From Neobacillus notoginsengisoli (GTDB lineage Bacteria > Bacillota > Bacilli > Bacillales > Cytobacillaceae): a DNA stretch of 64,000 nt. The stretch covers positions 62,001 to 126,000 of the forward strand of contig NZ_QWEG01000001.1 in the NCBI RefSeq assembly GCF_003515685.1, read 5' to 3'. The translations under genes were made by a program, and so were the position numbers. The notes under the pieces were generated by a model. The model was not told where the DNA came from, did not search any database, and saw nothing but the letters and a program-made list of their open reading frames with translations. This document shows, in pieces, positions 33,745 through 40,934 of this stretch (positions within the stretch are counted from its first letter, which is position 1; the number at the start of each line of letters is the position of its first letter).

Positions 33745-34548
33745 ATGAATTTAGTTGCTGCTTCAATGCTGATTTTATCTTTATGGATGCCTTTATCACA
33801 AAATGGAGCCCAACCCCAGAGTGGTCTTGTTTTTTCGGTGGAAGTGGAACCGGGGGCGGATCAGGCGGAAATCCGCTTGAAGGTTGAAAATAAGGGGCAG
33901 GAGGCAATAAGTCTTGAGTTTCCAACCTCACAATTTTACGATGCAGTCGTTCTCGATCAAAACGGAAGTGAGGTTTTTTCTTTTGCAAAAGGCCGTTTCT
34001 ACCTGCAGGCCTTTCAAACGGTAACCGTACCTGCCGGAGGGGTGAAGGAATGGAAGGAAACATGGAACTATTCTTCAGACGGAATCAGAGTGCCGGCTGG
34101 ACCGTATAAAATTGTGGCCGCAGTCCGGGCGGTGAAGATGAATGGGAAGGAAGCAGGCCTCGGTACCCTTGCTGCTGAAACAATCGTTAACGTACCTGGT
34201 AGGCAGGAAGATGGATTGGGGGGAGAAGTAAAGGAGGACGCGATTTTCACGGGCATCCATACCGAAGGCTCGGGCGGTACTTATACAGTGACCGGGAAAG
34301 CCCGGCCGCGGACCGGAAGTTTTTATTACACAGTGGAAGACGGCCATAATCAGCTTGTTCCCGAAACGAAAGTAACCCCGGGGACAAACTATCCGGATTG
34401 GGGAGAGTTTAAAATCGAGATTTCCCTCTCAACTAATAAACTTCCTTCATCCGGGACACTTATTTTAAATATTTATGAAAAAGAGGGAGGAACGATTACA
34501 GGCGAGCCATTCGCAATTGTACTTGAGCAATTCAGAGGGAAGGAATAA
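33745..34548 (+). CDS. Secreted BsuPI-domain plus Gmad2-like protein
   Basis: The 267-residue protein has a signal peptide (about 1-22). Residues about 28-150 match the BsuPI intracellular-proteinase-inhibitor domain (VKWKETWNYSS-type core and PAGPYKIVAAVRAVK), and residues about 165-262 form an immunoglobulin-like Gmad2-type domain (GTYTVTGKARPRTGSFYYTV). B. subtilis Ipi, at the equivalent location after yitT, is cytoplasmic and about 119 residues; this version is longer and exported. ATG 33745 follows TTAGGAGGAAAATCC. It may inhibit a protease or act in spore or wall assembly, which is inference. Confidence 0.78.
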   Translation: MNLVAASMLILSLWMPLSQNGAQPQSGLVFSVEVEPGADQAEIRLKVENKGQEAISLEFPTSQFYDAVVLDQNGSEVFSFAKGRFYLQAFQTVTVPAGGVKEWKETWNYSSDGIRVPAGPYKIVAAVRAVKMNGKEAGLGTLAAETIVNVPGRQEDGLGGEVKEDAIFTGIHTEGSGGTYTVTGKARPRTGSFYYTVEDGHNQLVPETKVTPGTNYPDWGEFKIEISLSTNKLPSSGTLILNIYEKEGGTITGEPFAIVLEQFRGKE

Positions 34549-34549
34549 G

Positions 34550-34590
34550 GAAAAGGCCGGAATCCCGGTGCGGATTTCGGCCTTTTCTTG
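34550..34590 (+). terminator. Terminator after the BsuPI-domain gene
   Basis: GAAAAGGCCGGAATCC and GGATTTCGGCCTTTTC form a long stem (around CGGTGC) with a TTTTC tail, three bases after the stop. Confidence 0.85.
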
Positions 34591-34644
34591 CTCATACAGT
34601 GGGCAGGCTCTGTGCCAGGCCGTAGACCGGCTGTCCCGTTGCTT

Positions 34645-34673
34645 TGAAGCAGTGGAACCGTCCCGCTGCTTCA
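34645..34673. repeat. GGAACCGTCCC palindrome, copy 1
   Basis: TGAAGCAG and CTGCTTCA flank TGGAACCGTCCCG. The same element with one base changed in each arm occurs at 38304-38331. No T-tract follows, so it is not a typical terminator. Confidence 0.7.
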
Positions 34674-34674
34674 T

Positions 34675-34860
34675 TCAGCTGAGCTGGTCGAGCTGCTGTT
34701 GCATTTCGCTTAGCTGCTGCTGTTCTGCTGGTGTGGTGTTGGCGTAGGCAGAGCTTAGTGCGTTTTTGGCTTTTGCCAGGGCTTCGCCGCGCTGTTCAGG
34801 GGGTGCGGCGAGTGCTAGTGCTGTGTATTTCCTGGCTTGCTGGTAAAGTTGGTTGGCCAT
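34675..34860 (-). CDS. DUF3813-family small protein
   Basis: The 61-residue protein begins MANQLYQQARKYTALALAAP and ends in a Gln-rich helix. It matches DUF3813, a family in Bacillaceae next to the HAD phosphatase YitU. ATG 34860 follows GGAGGG, which is formed by the last codons of the preceding 50-codon gene; only one base separates stop and start. The family function is unknown. Confidence 0.8.
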   Translation of the reverse strand: MANQLYQQARKYTALALAAPPEQRGEALAKAKNALSSAYANTTPAEQQQLSEMQQQLDQLS

Positions 34861-34861
34861 G

Positions 34862-35014
34862 TTAGATCCCTCCGTAAGAGGAATTCCCGGCATCTTCCAG
34901 CTTTTTCGCTTCGGCTTCTGCATACGTCATACGGTACGGGATGCGCTGGCTGTGCCTTGCTACTGAATCTGCCCCCTGCTGGACAAATCGTTTCGATTTG
35001 GTACGTCTACCCAT
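34862..35014 (-). CDS. Small basic conserved-looking protein upstream of DUF3813
   Basis: A 50-residue frame starts MGRRTKSKRFVQQGADSVAR and ends DAGNSSYGGI. It is basic at the N-terminus with an Ala/Glu helix in the middle, and I do not recognise the family. Support comes from GGAGGG five bases before the ATG, the tight junction with DUF3813 (TAA-C-ATG), and codons that provide the next ribosome site. It could be a small spore protein by size and composition, but that is a guess. Confidence 0.6.
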   Translation of the reverse strand: MGRRTKSKRFVQQGADSVARHSQRIPYRMTYAEAEAKKLEDAGNSSYGGI

Positions 35015-35161
35015 TCGAAATCCCTCCATTTATGAGCAATAGTGGTGAAACAGGCGAACTGTTTCATTTGCTAGTATGCTCTTATTGAAAGGAGGATATG
35101 AAGAAAAATGGCAGGTGGTTTCCGGCAGGCCCCATTATTGCCAAAAGTCCAGGTGAATGGA

Positions 35162-35200
35162 AAGAACCCTGGAAGGCAAGGCCATCCAGGGTTCTATTTT
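35162..35200. terminator. Terminator downstream of yitU
   Basis: AGAACCCTGGA and TCCAGGGTTCT form a perfect 11-bp stem around AGGCAAGGCCA. The minus-strand side (TTCTTTCC) terminates yitU; the plus strand has ATTTT. Confidence 0.75.
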
Positions 35201-35212
35201 GCAAAACGGCTC

Positions 35213-36037
35213 TTAATAAATCTTTTTCTTCAGGTTTAGGGCTTCTTCTAGGTAGACGCCGATACCGTCTTCTTCGTTTGTCAGCGTGATGTCGTTGGCA
35301 AGGGATTTCAGTTGGCTGATCGCATTGCCCATGGCCACGCCGCGCCCGGCATACTCGATCATTTCCAGGTCATTGTCTTCGTCCCCGAAGGCGATGATCC
35401 GTTCTGTTGGAATCCCGTAATAATCGGCAACCCGCTTGACGCCGACGGCTTTATGAATTCCGCTTCTTACAATTTCAATGACGTGCCAAGGATCTGCCCA
35501 GCGGCGGTGGTCAATCACCTCGGCGTGGACATCGCTTAAATGGCCCCGGATTGTTTTCACATGTTCTTCATCCGTGTGAATGAGCATGGCGGTTGGCGAA
35601 TCTTGCAAGTAGTCTGCCAGGTCGCCTGACGTAATTTTCGGGTTGCCGAAGCTGAATATGTCGAGCAGCTTTTCATCATGATAATGAAAATAAACATCAT
35701 CCATTATTTCCGCGATAATATTATGCAAGGTGAACGAACGGCACGCTTCAACAATATCTTTTGCCACTTTAATATCAAGGGGGGAATGATAGACTCCCCA
35801 ATTCGAATCCATGGGATGATGAACAAAGGCACCGTTGAAGTTGACAATTGGCGTCTCCAGCTTCAATTCGTGGTAGTAAGGCTCGCTTGAGCGGTAAGGG
35901 CGCCCAGTCGAAATCATCACCACGTGCCCTTGCTCCTTTGCTTTCATTAGCACACCCTTTGTTTTTTCTGAGATTACCTTATCGTCAGTAAGTAATGTGC
36001 CATCCAAATCCAGCGCAATCAAGTGTTTTTCTGTCAT
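35213..36037 (-). CDS. yitU: HAD-superfamily Cof-type phosphatase (YitU)
   Basis: The 274-residue protein begins MTEKHLIALDLDGTLLTDDK, with the DxDGT nucleophile motif at residues 10-14, followed by ISTGRPYRSS (motif II) and ERIIAFGDEDNDLEMIEYAG (motif IV). It is a Cof/type IIB HAD phosphatase, probably acting on phosphorylated sugars or cofactors. ATG 36037 is preferred to the 40-residue upstream extension because GAAGGAAGAG sits before it and the length agrees with YitU (270). Confidence 0.9.
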   Translation of the reverse strand: MTEKHLIALDLDGTLLTDDKVISEKTKGVLMKAKEQGHVVMISTGRPYRSSEPYYHELKLETPIVNFNGAFVHHPMDSNWGVYHSPLDIKVAKDIVEACRSFTLHNIIAEIMDDVYFHYHDEKLLDIFSFGNPKITSGDLADYLQDSPTAMLIHTDEEHVKTIRGHLSDVHAEVIDHRRWADPWHVIEIVRSGIHKAVGVKRVADYYGIPTERIIAFGDEDNDLEMIEYAGRGVAMGNAISQLKSLANDITLTNEEDGIGVYLEEALNLKKKIY

Positions 36038-36245
36038 GGTCTCTTCCTTCCGTTTGTGATTTCCCCAACCCCAAGGGTTCCTTTTATGAATAATGGCGCA
36101 AAAATGGTAAACTAAAACTACACTATTTTTTGCAATTCCATAAACACATGTTACCAATATTACAGCTGTGCTGTAAAAAATATCACACCGCTCGATTGTT
36201 TATTGGATTAAACTAAATGTTGAACGGTTCAGGAGGTTAGAATCT

Positions 36246-37058
36246 TTGATTGTGATCCGCAATGAACGAATAGGCCGAATTCCCGTCCTCGAAGTTGTGA
36301 AGGAAGAAAAACAGAATGATCAAATGCCGATGGTTCTATTCGTCCATGGCTTTACAAGCGCAAAGGAAAATAACTTGCATATCGCCTATTTGCTGGCAAG
36401 AAGCGGGTTTCGCGCCGTTCTCCCCGATGCGCCCTTCCATGGTGAACGCAGCAAGGGCCTCAGCGAGGAAGATTTATCAGCAAGGTTTTGGGATATTGTA
36501 ATAAAAACAATAGAAGAAGTAAATACGGTCAAGAACTATTTTGTGCAAAAAGGGCTCGCTTCATCAGGACAAATCGGCCTTGCCGGTACTTCGATGGGCG
36601 GAATTGTCACACTCGGCTCCCTGACCCAATATGATTGGATCAATACAGCCGTCAGTCTGATGGGTTCGCCAAACTATCACGGTATGGCCGGCTGGCAAAT
36701 TGACGAACTGCGAAAGCAGGGCTATCAGCTGCCGTATTCAGAGGAAGAAATTCATACGCAGCTAGAGGCCCTCAAGGCTTACGATTTAACATTAAAGCCA
36801 GAAAAGCTGGCGGGAAGGCCGCTTATGTTCTGGCATGGCGAAGCGGATACGATTGTTCCGCACCACTATGCGTGGTCGTTCTATGAAACGCTTCTTGCCG
36901 ACCCGGAAAGGGAAGGAGACTTAGCTTTCGTCTCCGAAAAGCATGTCGGCCATAAAGTTACCCAGAAAGGGATATACGCATTAGTCGACTGGTTTACAAG
37001 TCACCTTGGTGCACGGAAAGAGAAAGAAGCACTAGTGGCTGAAGCAAAACACGGATAA
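36246..37058 (+). CDS. yitV: Alpha/beta-hydrolase esterase (YitV)
   Basis: The 270-residue protein has the alpha/beta-hydrolase nucleophile elbow GTSMGG with Ser116, an oxyanion-hole segment LFVHGFTSAKENN and HGEADTIVPHHYAW with a candidate catalytic Asp. His is expected in EKHVGHKV. B. subtilis YitV is an esterase-like protein. It starts with TTG 36246, with CAGGAGGTT nine bases upstream, and is divergent from yitU. Confidence 0.85.
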   Translation: MIVIRNERIGRIPVLEVVKEEKQNDQMPMVLFVHGFTSAKENNLHIAYLLARSGFRAVLPDAPFHGERSKGLSEEDLSARFWDIVIKTIEEVNTVKNYFVQKGLASSGQIGLAGTSMGGIVTLGSLTQYDWINTAVSLMGSPNYHGMAGWQIDELRKQGYQLPYSEEEIHTQLEALKAYDLTLKPEKLAGRPLMFWHGEADTIVPHHYAWSFYETLLADPEREGDLAFVSEKHVGHKVTQKGIYALVDWFTSHLGARKEKEALVAEAKHG

Positions 37059-37101
37059 TGTTTTGCCAGGTAGTTGTTAAAGCTCAAATTGTTTCAACTA
37101 C

Positions 37102-37311
37102 GTTGATTGAAGCGGAGGGCACCGACTCCGGCGGGATGCAGCGGCAAGGTGGAGACCCCATGAAAAGCGGAAGCGCATTGGTTAGGTCAGGGGCGGCAGG
37201 CTTAAGACCCCGAGCCCCTAGAGGCGCTGCAGCTAGACTGACAGGCGCTAAGGCACCGAGGAGGCTCCACTGACGCTCCGCGGAAAGCGCATGCCCGAAG
37301 TGAAAATCAAC
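37102..37311. repeat. Family 1 intergenic repeat, copy 1, carrying an insert
   Basis: The element begins GTTGATTGAAGCGGAGGGCA and ends in AATCAAC, so the ends are inverted repeats. Outside an 81-base insertion it follows the copies at 47411-47539 and 52466-52595 closely. The longer frames that cross it on both strands are not genes. Confidence 0.9.
37161..37241 (+). repeat. Family 2 repeat nested in a family 1 repeat
   Basis: Between GACCCCA and CAGGCGC, adjacent in the other two family 1 copies, lies an 81-base segment. It contains AAAAGCGGAAGCGC, GGCTTAAGACC, CGAGCCCCTAGAGGCGCTG and GCTAGACTGA, the ends and internal words of family 2. Short TGA triplets are found at both borders. Confidence 0.75.
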
Positions 37312-37362
37312 AACCAATTTTGAACACACTTTTTTGCAAAAAATATAATAGAAGGAGCGATT

Positions 37363-37674
37363 ATGATGGATAAAGAACTAAAAGATAGCATGATGGGCGC
37401 ATTGGAGCTTGTCATTGACCCGGAATTGGGCGTTGACATTGTCAACCTGGGACTTGTTTATGATGTGGAAATGGACGAGGAAGGCAAAGCACTTGTCACC
37501 ATGACCCTAACCTCTATGGGCTGCCCGATGGCGGGAACCATCGTTGACCAGGTCAAGCGCGCGCTTGCCGATATCCCTGAAGTGAAAGATGTGGATGTCA
37601 ACCTAACGTTTAACCCTCCATGGACAAAGGAAATGATGTCCCGCTATGCGAAAATTGCGCTCGGGGTCAGATAA
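37363..37674 (+). CDS. yitW: MIP18/DUF59 iron-sulphur assembly factor (YitW)
   Basis: The 103-residue protein shows the DUF59 pattern: PELGVDIVNLGLVYDVEMDE, then TLTSMGCPMAGTIVDQVKRA with the conserved cysteine, and NLTFNPPWTKEMMS. This family (SufT, PaaD and MIP18 relatives) helps mature Fe-S proteins. ATG 37363 (or 37366) follows GAAGGAGCG. It begins 50 bases after a family 1 repeat and ends 22 bases before the DsrE-like gene, so the two are likely co-transcribed. Confidence 0.9.
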   Translation: MMDKELKDSMMGALELVIDPELGVDIVNLGLVYDVEMDEEGKALVTMTLTSMGCPMAGTIVDQVKRALADIPEVKDVDVNLTFNPPWTKEMMSRYAKIALGVR

Positions 37675-37696
37675 GATAAAGTCATTGGAGGAGAGT

Positions 37697-38038
37697 ATGT
37701 TGAAAAATAAAGTTATTCTCGCCAGTTCTACACAGCTTGGCAGGGGAGATGAACAGCTTGGTGAAAATGTTCTTGAAACCTTTTTTACTTTGCTGAAGCA
37801 GAGAGAAGACTTGCCCAAGGCTGTTTTTTGCATGAACTCGGGCGTCTATCTCATGACGGATGAATCTTTTGTATCGGTCCACCTTAAAGAGCTTGAGGAA
37901 AAAGGAGTCAACATCCTCGCCTGCAAAACCTGTGTTGACCATTACGGCCTCCAGGAGAAAATCACTGTGGGCGAAATCAGCACAATGGGCGACTTCATCA
38001 ATCTCGCCGCCCAACACGAAGTACTCACCATATCCTAA
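37697..38038 (+). CDS. DsrE-family sulfurtransferase-like protein
   Basis: The 113-residue protein fits the DsrE/YedF C-terminal fold, with LASSTQLGRGDEQLGENVLE, the FCMNSGVYLMTD segment and a CKTCVDHYGLQEKI motif with two cysteines. DsrE-like proteins act in sulphur relay or selenium metabolism. ATG 37697 follows GGAGGAGAG. It lies directly behind yitW, consistent with a thiol or Fe-S related job. Confidence 0.82.
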   Translation: MLKNKVILASSTQLGRGDEQLGENVLETFFTLLKQREDLPKAVFCMNSGVYLMTDESFVSVHLKELEEKGVNILACKTCVDHYGLQEKITVGEISTMGDFINLAAQHEVLTIS

Positions 38039-38044
38039 CAAACC

Positions 38045-38086
38045 GCAGCACTTTGGCCACTACTTTGCCAAAGTGCTGCTTTATTT
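38045..38086 (+). terminator. Strong terminator after the yitW-DsrE pair
   Basis: GCAGCACTTTGGC (38045-38057) and GCCAAAGTGCTGC (38067-38079) form a perfect 13-bp stem, followed by TTTATTTT. Confidence 0.88.
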
Positions 38087-38159
38087 TATGGGTTCATAGT
38101 GCTAGATGAGCACTTCATGACAAATTATCAGTCCACGATTATACATATGCCCGCAAAAT

Positions 38160-38263
38160 GAAGACTTAGTGGACGAAGTGGAGCATTCAACGGTTCCTTC
38201 GGTCACTAAACGAAGACTTAGAGCTCGAAGCGCAGCAGGCAACCTGTCCTTCGGGCTCTAAAC
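38160..38263. repeat. Two tandem 52-bp palindromic units (array C)
   Basis: Units start with GAAGACTTAG at 38160 and 38212 and end with CTAAAC, exactly 52 bases each. Each folds: TTAGTG with CACTAA, and TTAGAGC with GCTCTAA, plus an inner CGAAG/CTTCG stem. The middle of each unit differs. Confidence 0.82.
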
Positions 38264-38303
38264 TGTTTTGTACACGGCCGATAAAATTATTTCGTGTTAC
38301 GAA

Positions 38304-38331
38304 TGAAGCACTGGAACCGTCCCCTGCTTCA
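38304..38331. repeat. GGAACCGTCCC palindrome, copy 2
   Basis: TGAAGCA and TGCTTCA flank CTGGAACCGTCCCC, as in the copy at 34645-34673. It lies between array C and the Fnr-dependent promoter. Confidence 0.7.
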
Positions 38332-38400
38332 CTCTTAACCATATACGTACGTTACTTATATTATTTACATTCACAAATAAGTCATAGAAACTCTCTTATA

Positions 38401-38443
38401 TGTGATGTACCTCACTTTTTGCTTTCCTTTGCAGCTCTATAAT
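38401..38443 (+). promoter_or_regulatory. Fnr-activated class II promoter of the radical SAM gene
   Basis: TGTGATGTACCTCACT (38401-38416) matches the Fnr/Crp dyad TGTGA-N6-TCACA with one change. TATAAT at 38438-38443 predicts a start near 38450, placing the dyad centre at -41.5, the class II activator position. There is no good -35 hexamer, as expected for an activator-dependent promoter. Confidence 0.82.
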
Positions 38444-38491
38444 ACTAGTTAACAAGGCTAGTGAGAGCCAGCCGTTTAGGAGGCGTTTTTT

Positions 38492-39649
38492 ATGGCTTTT
38501 GACCCAGAGATGATGATGAAGAAGAATCCTTATGCGCGGGATTTTAATGAGAATCCGTTTATTGTGATTTGGGAGCTGACGAGGGCCTGCCAGTTGAAGT
38601 GCCTGCACTGCAGGGCTGAAGCACAGTATATGCGTGATCCGCGTGAGCTTTCTTTTGAAGAAGGAAAACAGTTGATTGACCAAATATATGACATGCAGAA
38701 TCCGATGCTTGTTTTCACAGGCGGGGATCCATTGATGCGCAAGGATGTTTTTGACATTGCGAAGTATGCGGTTGAAAAGGGTGTTCGCGTTTCAATGACG
38801 CCAAGCGCAACGCCAAACGTGACAAAGGAAGCGATTGAAAAAGCGAAGGAAGTGGGATTGTCGCGCTGGGCATTCAGCCTGGATGGACCGACAGCTGAAA
38901 TCCACGACCATTTCCGCGGAACGGCAGGTTCGTTTGATTTAACGCTTGAACGGATCAAATACTTGCATGAGCTTGAAATCCCAATCCAGATCAATACGGT
39001 TATTTCACGCTACAATATCGATTACCTCGAAGAAATGGCCAGTTTAATGGAAGAATTGGATTGTGTGCTATGGAGCGTATTTTTCCTTGTCCCTACAGGC
39101 CGGGGCCAGGAAAGTGATATGATTTCCCCTGTTCAGCATGAGCATGTGTTCCGCTGGCTGTACGATTTGAGCAAGCGTGTGAAGTTTGATATTAAAACAA
39201 CTGCCGGCCAGCATTATCGCCGGGTGGTCATCCAGCAAAAAATGCGTGAAGCGAAGCAACAACAAGGTGAAATTGAGTATTTGAACGCATTGACCGCCCA
39301 CGGGCTGACAGGTTCAATTGATGGGCTCGGCCGCGCGCCAATGGGCGTAAACGACGGCAATGGGTTCGTGTTCATTTCGCATATCGGCGATGTTTACCCA
39401 AGCGGCTTGCTGCCAATCAAGGCTGGCAATGTCAGGGAAACTCCGCTCGCTGAAATTTATCGTAACTCGCCAATCTTTAAGTCGCTCCGTAATCCGGATG
39501 AGTACAAGGGAAAATGCGGTGTTTGTGAATTCCGCCATGTGTGCGGAGGATCCCGTTCTAGAGCCTATGCAATGACAGGCGATTATCTTGAAAGTGAACC
39601 GTTCTGTGTGTATATCCCGAAAGCGCTGAGGGAGAAGCAAGTAAAGTAA
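38492..39649 (+). CDS. Radical SAM/SPASM protein (TIGR04053-type)
   Basis: The 385-residue protein has the radical SAM cluster motif CxxxCxxC at Cys33, Cys37 and Cys40 (CQLKCLHC) and FTGGDPLMRKD for SAM binding. A C-terminal SPASM region (CGVCEFRHVCGGSRSRAYAM) binds extra clusters. It resembles heme-d1/AhbD-type enzymes and the uncharacterised TIGR04053 family; the substrate is unknown. ATG 38492 follows TTAGGAGGCG. An Fnr box in the promoter and the neighbouring anaerobic genes suggest oxygen-limited expression. Confidence 0.85.
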   Translation: MAFDPEMMMKKNPYARDFNENPFIVIWELTRACQLKCLHCRAEAQYMRDPRELSFEEGKQLIDQIYDMQNPMLVFTGGDPLMRKDVFDIAKYAVEKGVRVSMTPSATPNVTKEAIEKAKEVGLSRWAFSLDGPTAEIHDHFRGTAGSFDLTLERIKYLHELEIPIQINTVISRYNIDYLEEMASLMEELDCVLWSVFFLVPTGRGQESDMISPVQHEHVFRWLYDLSKRVKFDIKTTAGQHYRRVVIQQKMREAKQQQGEIEYLNALTAHGLTGSIDGLGRAPMGVNDGNGFVFISHIGDVYPSGLLPIKAGNVRETPLAEIYRNSPIFKSLRNPDEYKGKCGVCEFRHVCGGSRSRAYAMTGDYLESEPFCVYIPKALREKQVK

Positions 39650-39725
39650 TTGGTCGTGTTTCAAGGGCAAGTTGGCAAAAAAACAGGCGGCCCTGCGCAA
39701 CGGGCAGCCTGTTCATATAGAAGAA

Positions 39726-39760
39726 AGGCCGGAACTCAAAAAAGCTCCGGCCTGTTTTTT
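39726..39760 (+). terminator. Terminator after the radical SAM gene
   Basis: AGGCCGGA (39726-39733) and TCCGGCCT (39746-39753) pair, followed by GTTTTTT. A second GC hairpin (ACAGGCGGCCC...GGGCAGCCTGT) lies just upstream. Confidence 0.8.
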
Positions 39761-39852
39761 CGACTGATCTCAATCGCGGTTGGCAAGATAATAAGGATGT
39801 AAGAAGCCATCCTTTTCAGTAATCGCTGCCAATGCGCTTCCGCTTTTTAGTA

Positions 39853-40557
39853 CTAATCAATGCTGCAATAAACGGCCGGGCAGTTTTCACAGCCGATTTC
39901 TTGTTTGAGGTATTCGAGGTTATGGACGGTGATTTTACCTTTTTTAATTGAAATCATTCCGTCACGCTTCAGTTCGCTCAAAATGCGGTTCGTGCTTTCC
40001 CTCGAGGTTCCGCAGAAGTTGGCGAGGTCCTGGTTCGTAAGCGGCAGGTCAATGAGAATGCCGTCGTTTTTATGGATGCCGTAGCTGTTGGTCATGCGAA
40101 TCAAAGTTGAGAAAAGGGCGCCGCGCTTTCCGTTCAGCACGAGGTCACGGAATTTTGTCTGTGTTTTACGGAAGTGGTCGCTCATCCACTTCATGAATTC
40201 AAAGGCAAGCGCGCTGTTCTGGAAAATTTCCGTTTCGATGACCTCTTTCCGGATAGCTGCGACTTCCCCAGCCTCAAGGACTTTTGCGCTCAAGAGATAC
40301 TTTGGATTGGAAGTGAAAAGAGTCAATTCACCGCAAATGTCATTTTCTCCGCAAATCCTTAGTGACAATTCACGGCCGTCGGAGGTAATCTTGCTGATTT
40401 GGACTTTGCCTGAAAGAATGATGTACAGTTCTTCAGCTTCCATTCCTTCCTGAAATAAAAAAGTACCGCGTTCTGATTTGAATGTTCTGTCGGCAAAATG
40501 CAAAAGTTCTTTTATTTCAATGGAGTGGGTTGGTTTCATTGTTTTCTCTGCTACCAT
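39853..40557 (-). CDS. fnr: Fnr-type oxygen-responsive transcription regulator, paralogue 1
   Basis: The 234-residue Crp/Fnr protein has a cyclic-nucleotide-like beta roll (about 20-135), a dimer helix (FEFMKWMSDHFRKTQTKFRD) and a C-terminal HTH containing LTNQDLANFCGTSRESTNRI. At its C-terminus Cys223, Cys226 and Cys231 (CENCPAVYC) form the Bacillus-type [4Fe-4S] ligand set. It probably activates anaerobic genes nearby through TGTGA-N6-TCACA sites. ATG 40557 follows AGAGGTGG. A second, closely related protein is at 46274-46966. Confidence 0.9.
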   Translation of the reverse strand: MVAEKTMKPTHSIEIKELLHFADRTFKSERGTFLFQEGMEAEELYIILSGKVQISKITSDGRELSLRICGENDICGELTLFTSNPKYLLSAKVLEAGEVAAIRKEVIETEIFQNSALAFEFMKWMSDHFRKTQTKFRDLVLNGKRGALFSTLIRMTNSYGIHKNDGILIDLPLTNQDLANFCGTSRESTNRILSELKRDGMISIKKGKITVHNLEYLKQEIGCENCPAVYCSID

Positions 40558-40934
40558 TTAAGCCACCTCTTTATCATTAATGGGAATTACTGTCTGTCTG
40601 TGATTTTTGTTACTATTATTGTACTGCAGGCGCAAGTGTCAAAACTTCGTTAACAATGACAATATAGTGAAAACTAAGGTTAAGCTCATAGAATATGAAC
40701 TTTCTATGAAAATTGACGATAGGCTGGGTGACTTTTGCCAAATGCCTTCAAATATGTGCTAGAATGTATAGAAATAACAATTAACAATATGGATATGTAG
40801 GTTATTGCTTTTTTAACTAGTAATGTGAGTAATGAAATGATGCATATTGGCGTGTTATGGAAACAGCCGGTTTTTGTAGGTTCCTTACCTCTGGAAGTGG
40901 TGGTTGCCATATCCTGAATATGGGAGTTGATACT
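40558..40934. other. Divergent intergenic region between fnr and moaA
   Basis: About 380 bases hold the promoters of two divergent genes. A half-conserved Fnr-like sequence (TGTGATTTTTGTTACT at 40599) is too close to the fnr start to be a normal activating site. A short hairpin (CCATATCCTGAATATGG) lies before moaA. No known riboswitch could be supported. Confidence 0.4.

Noticed and set aside
37058-37329. Short frames on both strands after yitV
   Set aside because: They cross the family 1 and family 2 repeats and match the repeat, not a protein.
40599-40614. Fnr-like site upstream of fnr paralogue 1
   Set aside because: Two mismatches, and a class II start would fall beyond the ribosome site of the gene.
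40857-40934. Molybdenum cofactor riboswitch before moaA
   Set aside because: Only a short hairpin is visible; the conserved Moco motif could not be recognised.
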